In this document: one piece after another, positions 59,572 to 64,000 of the stretch
Layout of the letters: the number at the start of each line of letters is the position of its first letter
Numbering within the stretch: the first letter of the stretch is position 1
NCBI RefSeq assembly: GCF_050003625.1
Contig: NC_134398.1
Coordinates: 17,682,997-17,746,996 of the forward strand
DNA length: 64,000 bases
Reading direction: 5' to 3'
From: Haematobia irritans
Taxonomy: Eukaryota; Arthropoda; Insecta; Diptera; Muscidae
The notes under the pieces: generated by a model
Databases searched by the model: none
What the model saw: only the letters and a program-made list of their open reading frames with translations
What the model was told of the DNA's origin: nothing
Made by a program: the position numbers and the translations under genes

Positions 59572-60028
59572 ATGGGAGCTATATCTAAATCTGAATCGAT
59601 TTCAATTATTTTTGGCACATATTGTCAGTACCATAAAATATTAGAGTAAGCCAAGTTTGAGTAAGATCGCTTAATAAATAAAGTTTTTATGGCCAAATTT
59701 GGCAAAATCGGGCGATACATATATATGGGAGCTATATCTAAATCTGAACCGATTTCGATGAAATTTTGCAGGCTTAAAGGGTGATGGAAAAGTTTACTAT
59801 GTGCAAAATTTGATGACGATCGGTTAATAATTGCGACCGGAATTCTGTGAACAACAAATACATGGACAGACGGACGGACGGACAGCAAGCGCTAGATCGA
59901 CACAGGAGGTGATTCTGAGTCGATCGGTATATATTTTATGGGGTCTAAAATCAATATTTCTGGTAGGCATATTTTTTTGCCGATCACACTTATTATATCG
60001 TGACCACTATATGGTTTGTGGTATAAAA

Positions 60029-61208
60029 ATTGACAAAATTGTCTTAACAAATAAAATTTTGACAAAACTTTCTATAAAAATAAAATCATGACAGCATTTT
60101 CTATAGAAATAAAATGTTGACAAAATTTTCTATAGAAAAAAATATTGACAAAATTTTCCATAGAAATAAAAGTTTGACCAAATTTTCTATAGAAATAAAA
60201 TTTTGATAAAATTTTCTATAGAAATACAATTTTGACAAGATATTCTGTAGAAAGAAATTTTGACAAGATATTCTATAGAAAGAAAATTTTCATAAAATTT
60301 TCTAAAGACATAACATTTTGGCAACATTTTCTATAGAAATAAAATTTTGACAAAATTTTCTATTTAAAAAAAATTTTGACAATATTTTCTATAGAAATAA
60401 AATTTGACAATATTTTCTATTTTGACAAAATTTTCTATAGAAATATTTTGAAAAATTTTCTAACAAAAAAAAAATTTATAAACTTTTCTATAGAAATAAA
60501 ATATTGACAAAATATTCTATAGAAATAAAATTTTTACAATATTTTCTATAGAAATAAAATTTTGACAATATTTTCTATAGAAATAAAATTTTGACAATAT
60601 TTTCTATAGAAAAAAAATTTTGACAAAATTGTCTACAGAAATAAATTTTTGACAAAAATTTTCTATAGAAAAAAAATTTTGACAAAACATTTCTGTAGAA
60701 ATAACATTTCGACAACATATTCTATACAAATAAAATTTTGATAAAATTTTCTATAGAAATAAAATTTTTAAATAATTTTGTATAGAAATAAAAATTTTAA
60801 ATAATTTTCTATAGAAATAAAATGTTGACAAAATATTCTATAGAAATAAAATTTTGACAAAATTTTATATAGAAAAACAATTTTGACAAGATTTTCTATA
60901 GAAATAAAATTTTGACAAAATTTTCTATAGAAATAAAATTTTGACAAAATTTTCTGTTGAAATAAAATGCTGACAAAATATCTATAGAAATAAAATGTTG
61001 ACAATTTTTTTTAATTGTGACAAAATTTTCGAAAGAAATAAAATTTTGACAAAATTTTCTATAGAAATACAATTTTGATAAAAATATTTATAGAAATAAA
61101 TTGTTGACAACATTTTCTATAGAAATAAAATTTTGACAAGATTTTCTATAGAAATAAAATTTTGACAAATTTTCCAACGGAAATATAATTTTGCAAACTG
61201 ATTTTAAT
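60029..61208 (-). repeat. 29-bp minisatellite array M11, minus orientation
   Basis: About 40 rather diverged units. Right flank 61209-61290 is 'end L' (TTTGGTAGTTTTTGGG, TTTTGATAGATTTTTTTTGG, CTAGTAGTAACA), leading straight into transposase remnant T2, exactly as in M9/T1. Confidence 0.9.
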
Positions 61209-61290
61209 ACATGTAGATTGTTTGGTAGTTTTTGGGTAAAATTTTCTCCCAATTTTGATAGATTTTTTTTGGCTCTAGTAGTAACAATAA

Positions 61291-61509
61291 TCCCAACCGG
61301 TTGTATCTTTCGCCTGGAGCATTTTGAAGAGTAAGGTTGACACTAAAACGTACCAAAGTGTCGATTTTCTAAAGACGGCGTTGCGCCACGGAAGAGCCAA
61401 AATACCACAGAGCCACCTTGGCGCTGGGTGTGATGGCTTTGTGGGCCATTTGAAGGCCATAATTTATGACAATGTTAGCCAATTCGAACGAATCTATAGT
61501 GATTTTTAA
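61291..61509 (+). pseudogene. Tc1/mariner-type transposase C-terminal remnant T2
   Basis: Encodes SILKSKVDTKTYQSVDFLKT, ALRHGRAKIPQSHLGAGCDG and FVGHLKAIIYDN...QFERIYSDF, then TAA (61507-61509). This is the usual C-terminus of IS630/Tc1/mariner transposases, here without the catalytic domain. It is more intact than T1 (40100-40340). Confidence 0.7.
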
Positions 61510-62699
61510 ATTTCATGTTATTTCGAGTTTGTTGTTGGTTAGAAAAAAAAATTAAAGCAAAATATAGCGCTTTGCATTACGTGTCAACCACCTTGTATTT
61601 CTAAATGTAATTGATCAAAATGTTTTTGTGAGCAATAAAATGACCAATCAGTGTTTTAAATCTGTCAGCAGTTTTAAAATGAAAGCAACCTGAAGTTGGT
61701 TACAATAAATACCAGCCACCCTGTATATATCAAGGTGTGATATTCTCGCTGTTTACTCTTTCTTAATTAATTTTTTAATATCATACAACATTCCCACCTA
61801 TTTCGTTACCCTTTTAACCATCAGCTCTTAACCTCTTCCCCAGTCAAGTGTTGCTAATAAAGATGAATATTGCCATGGTATTTGAGATACTCGAGATTTT
61901 TATTCTATATTTCTCTAGGAAGTTATGTGATCCCAGTTTGCCATTAAAAACAATAGTGTTTGTTAATTTTTTTTTCATAACAACTAAAGTCAACTTTAAG
62001 AAAACACCATTAAACTCTCACACATGTATACACAACAAAGAGCACATCATAGTGATGAGTAAATCATAGGTTCCCATTTATTTCACTCTGCATCTCTATA
62101 ACATCTTCTCAATGCAAATGAATTACTCACCTTCTCAAATATACTCAAAAACATCTGCTATGCACACCCTATTGTAAATGCAACTACCTATCTCTGTGTA
62201 ATTACTCCACTATACAAAGCCTTGTCAGATGAGCGGGGGCCGCGGGAGATGAAATTGTTTTGTGTAATTAGAGAAATAATAAGGCAATAGCAATGAGTCT
62301 ACATAATTCAGAAGAAACTCTCTGAGTTCGTTTGCCTGGTAAGAGAGCAGCTAATCAAGGAAACTATTGTATATAGAATTGTATTGGTGTTTTATGTTGT
62401 ATTTGTTGTTGTTTAAAGTTACTCCACTTGCTAACGTAGTTATTTAAGGATTTGGAATTACAAACAAATTAAAAACAAACCTGAGGCAAACTAATTTAGT
62501 TTTGAAAGCGTTTTAAAAATGATTTTGAAAAGTTTAATTTAAAATGTCAGATACAGTAAAAAAGTTCAATAATTCGATATAAAGTTTTGGTTAAATAATA
62601 AATAAAACTCGATTTGTTGCATCGTAATATTGAAAATTAATTTGGGAAAAGATGTTGGTATTTGGTCTTTAAAAATTCGGTATATTGTTTTTATTTGGG
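61510..62699. other. Unique AT-rich DNA
   Basis: The first about 110 bp is probably the 3' end of the T2 element (TTAAAGCAAAATATAGCGC, CCACCTTGTATTTC). The rest has no recognised feature. Confidence 0.5.
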
Positions 62700-63530
62700 A
62701 CAGTTGGTGTTTGGTGTTTATAAAGGATGGCTTAGAGTATCATATAGTCAAAAAGCTTTGGAACCGGAAAAACATTTGCATTCACTGCAAATTTTAGCTT
62801 GTTTTTGTAATAATAATTTTTTTTATTTATAGAAAAATTTCAAAGGGAAATCATATATATTCTAACGTAAAAAAAAACTATAATAAATATCTATTTTTAT
62901 TTAAATTGTTAAATCTTTAATTAAACCCTTTGATCGCTAGTTTTTTTATTTATTACAATTTCTTCTGACATGCCATCTTTATCACTGTACTTTGTTTTAT
63001 TTAAAAAAAAAACTTTGTTTTCCTTTACCTTTGATAACTATAGCTTTAGGAGTTGAAAATTTATAGAAAATTTTGTCAAAATTTGATGCATATATAAAAT
63101 TTTGTCAAAATTTGACTTATATATGAAATTTTGTCAAAATTTTATTTCAGTATAAAAATTTGTCAAAATTTTATTTCAGTATAGTTGGTGTTTGGTGTTT
63201 ATAAAGGATGGCTTAGAGTATCATATAGTCAAAAAGCTTTGGAACCGGAAAAACATTTGCATTCACTGCAAATTTTAGCTTGTTTTTGTAATAATTATTT
63301 TTTTTTTATTTATATAAAAATTTCAAAGGGAAATCATATATATTCTAACGTAAAAAAAACTATAATAAATATCTATTTTTATTTAAATTGTTAAATCTTT
63401 AATTAAACCCTTTGATCGCTAGTTTTTTTATTTATTACAATTTCTTCCGACATGCCATCTTTATCACTGCACTTTGTTTTATTAAAAAAAAACTTTGTTT
63501 TCCTTTACCTTTGATAACTATAGCTTTTAG
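62700..63530 (+). repeat. About 346-bp direct duplication flanking a minisatellite block
   Basis: 62700-63045 and 63184-63530 are nearly identical (from GTTGGTGTTTGGTGTTTATA to TTTAGGAGTTGAAAA), differing in a few bases and A-run lengths. Between them are five variant minisatellite units (63058-63183). The copies are in the same orientation. Confidence 0.88.
63058..63183 (+). repeat. Minisatellite block M12 with variant core
   Basis: Plus orientation, but the TTTCTATAG core is replaced by TATATATA or TTTCAGTATA in most units, unlike all other arrays here. Confidence 0.75.
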
Positions 63531-64000
63531 GAGTTGAAAAAAGCTGTTCTTTTTTGCCTTTGGCTCCTAGTCACCATTTTGGGTAAACACTGATTTTGTT
63601 TCCTTATACATCCTTAGTGCTTCAGCTCCTTTGGTCTATAATTAAAAGCTCTTGGTTTCTATACACAAGGATATTTTACCCGAGTCATTAAATGTTTCAT
63701 TAAAGATATATTTTTTCTTCTATCATATTATTTTGGATAATTAAAATGCTTTTGGTCTTTTTTTTTATTGTTAATGCCATTTGATGTATTTTGCAGGGAG
63801 GTCAAGAGCAATGTTTGTTATAAAAGGATTTTTAAAGGATACAAAAATAGAAAAACTTTGAATTTATTTTCTTTGTATAATAAGTGTCACTAAACTCTTG
63901 ATAAAACAATTAGTGGTCATTGAACTCGTACATGGCATAAGATTAAATATTAATGAATAAATAATGGCAATCAAAAACTGTTAGAGCCTAGGTTCAACTC
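63531..64000. other. Unique DNA to window end
   Basis: No feature is seen. TTTTTTGCCTTTGGCTCC and similar T-rich stretches only. Confidence 0.5.

Larger units (their letters stand above)
56119..60028 (+). mobile_element. Family C element, copy C2 (host of A4 and a LINE)
   Basis: 5' AAACAAGTGAGTAAAGTAG, hairpin, TACCCTAAACCAC (56163-56175). The 3' end ATGGTTTGTGGTA (about 60011-60023) pairs with two mismatches. It is interrupted by A4 (56331-58368) in ATTATTAAA / AAGAGGAAATC, which is intact in C1 as ATTATTAAAAAAGAGAAAATC, and by a LINE fragment (59046-59571). 153-bp units and (GGAC)n at about 59864-59883 remain. The right edge abuts a minus minisatellite array. Confidence 0.78.

Overview
This is AT-rich eukaryotic DNA made almost entirely of transposable elements, tandem repeats and their remains. 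I recognise no host gene, exon, rRNA or functional tRNA. The repeat content points to a calyptrate fly, most likely Muscidae (house fly, stable fly or horn fly group). The pointers are elements with mini-me/DINE-1-like (GTCY)n microsatellites, Jockey-type and RNase H-bearing LINEs, a rosa-like mariner relative, a classical Helitron, tRNA-derived SINEs and an abundant 29-bp minisatellite. The genus is an inference from recalled repeat types, not from a search. The window reads as intergenic or long-intron DNA.

Three related element families dominate. I call them A, B and C. Each starts with an A-tract followed by a short GC-rich hairpin. A 13-bp motif (TACCCT..ACCA.) follows about 40 bp in, and its reverse complement lies at the very 3' end. 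The interior is a tandem array with a 153-bp period, ending in a (GGAC/AGAC)n tract. Family A is at 8219-10613, 23474-25268 (-), 42302-43858 and 56331-58368. Family B is at 13371-14750, 14877-18586 with a nested copy at 16102-17494, and 45351-47756 with a nested copy at 45591-46806. Family C is at 27131-29335 and 56119-60028.

The second major component is a 29-bp minisatellite in about a dozen arrays of both orientations. The two largest (30.2-34.2 kb plus, 35.9-39.2 kb minus) face each other as a giant inverted repeat. Several arrays share defined flanks, so the minisatellite appears to be the inside of a mobile element.

Layout: 1-0.8 kb LINE RNase H remnant (-); 2.9-11.6 kb minisatellite arrays hosting a Helitron (5744-8034) and A1; 13.4-18.6 kb nested B elements and a MITE; 18.6-25.6 kb LINE graveyard plus A2; 27-29.3 kb C1; 30-39 kb minisatellite; 39-44 kb MITEs, a transposase remnant and A3; 44.8-48.6 kb possible composite element holding nested B copies; 50-54.4 kb fold-back MITE, minisatellite and a dead rosa-like transposon; 54.9-60 kb palindromic MITEs, then C2 hosting A4 and a LINE insertion; 60-61.5 kb minisatellite plus transposase remnant; 62.7-63.5 kb recent duplication.

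No open frame here is convincing as a functional host gene. The autonomous partners of the A/B/C families are not present in the window.
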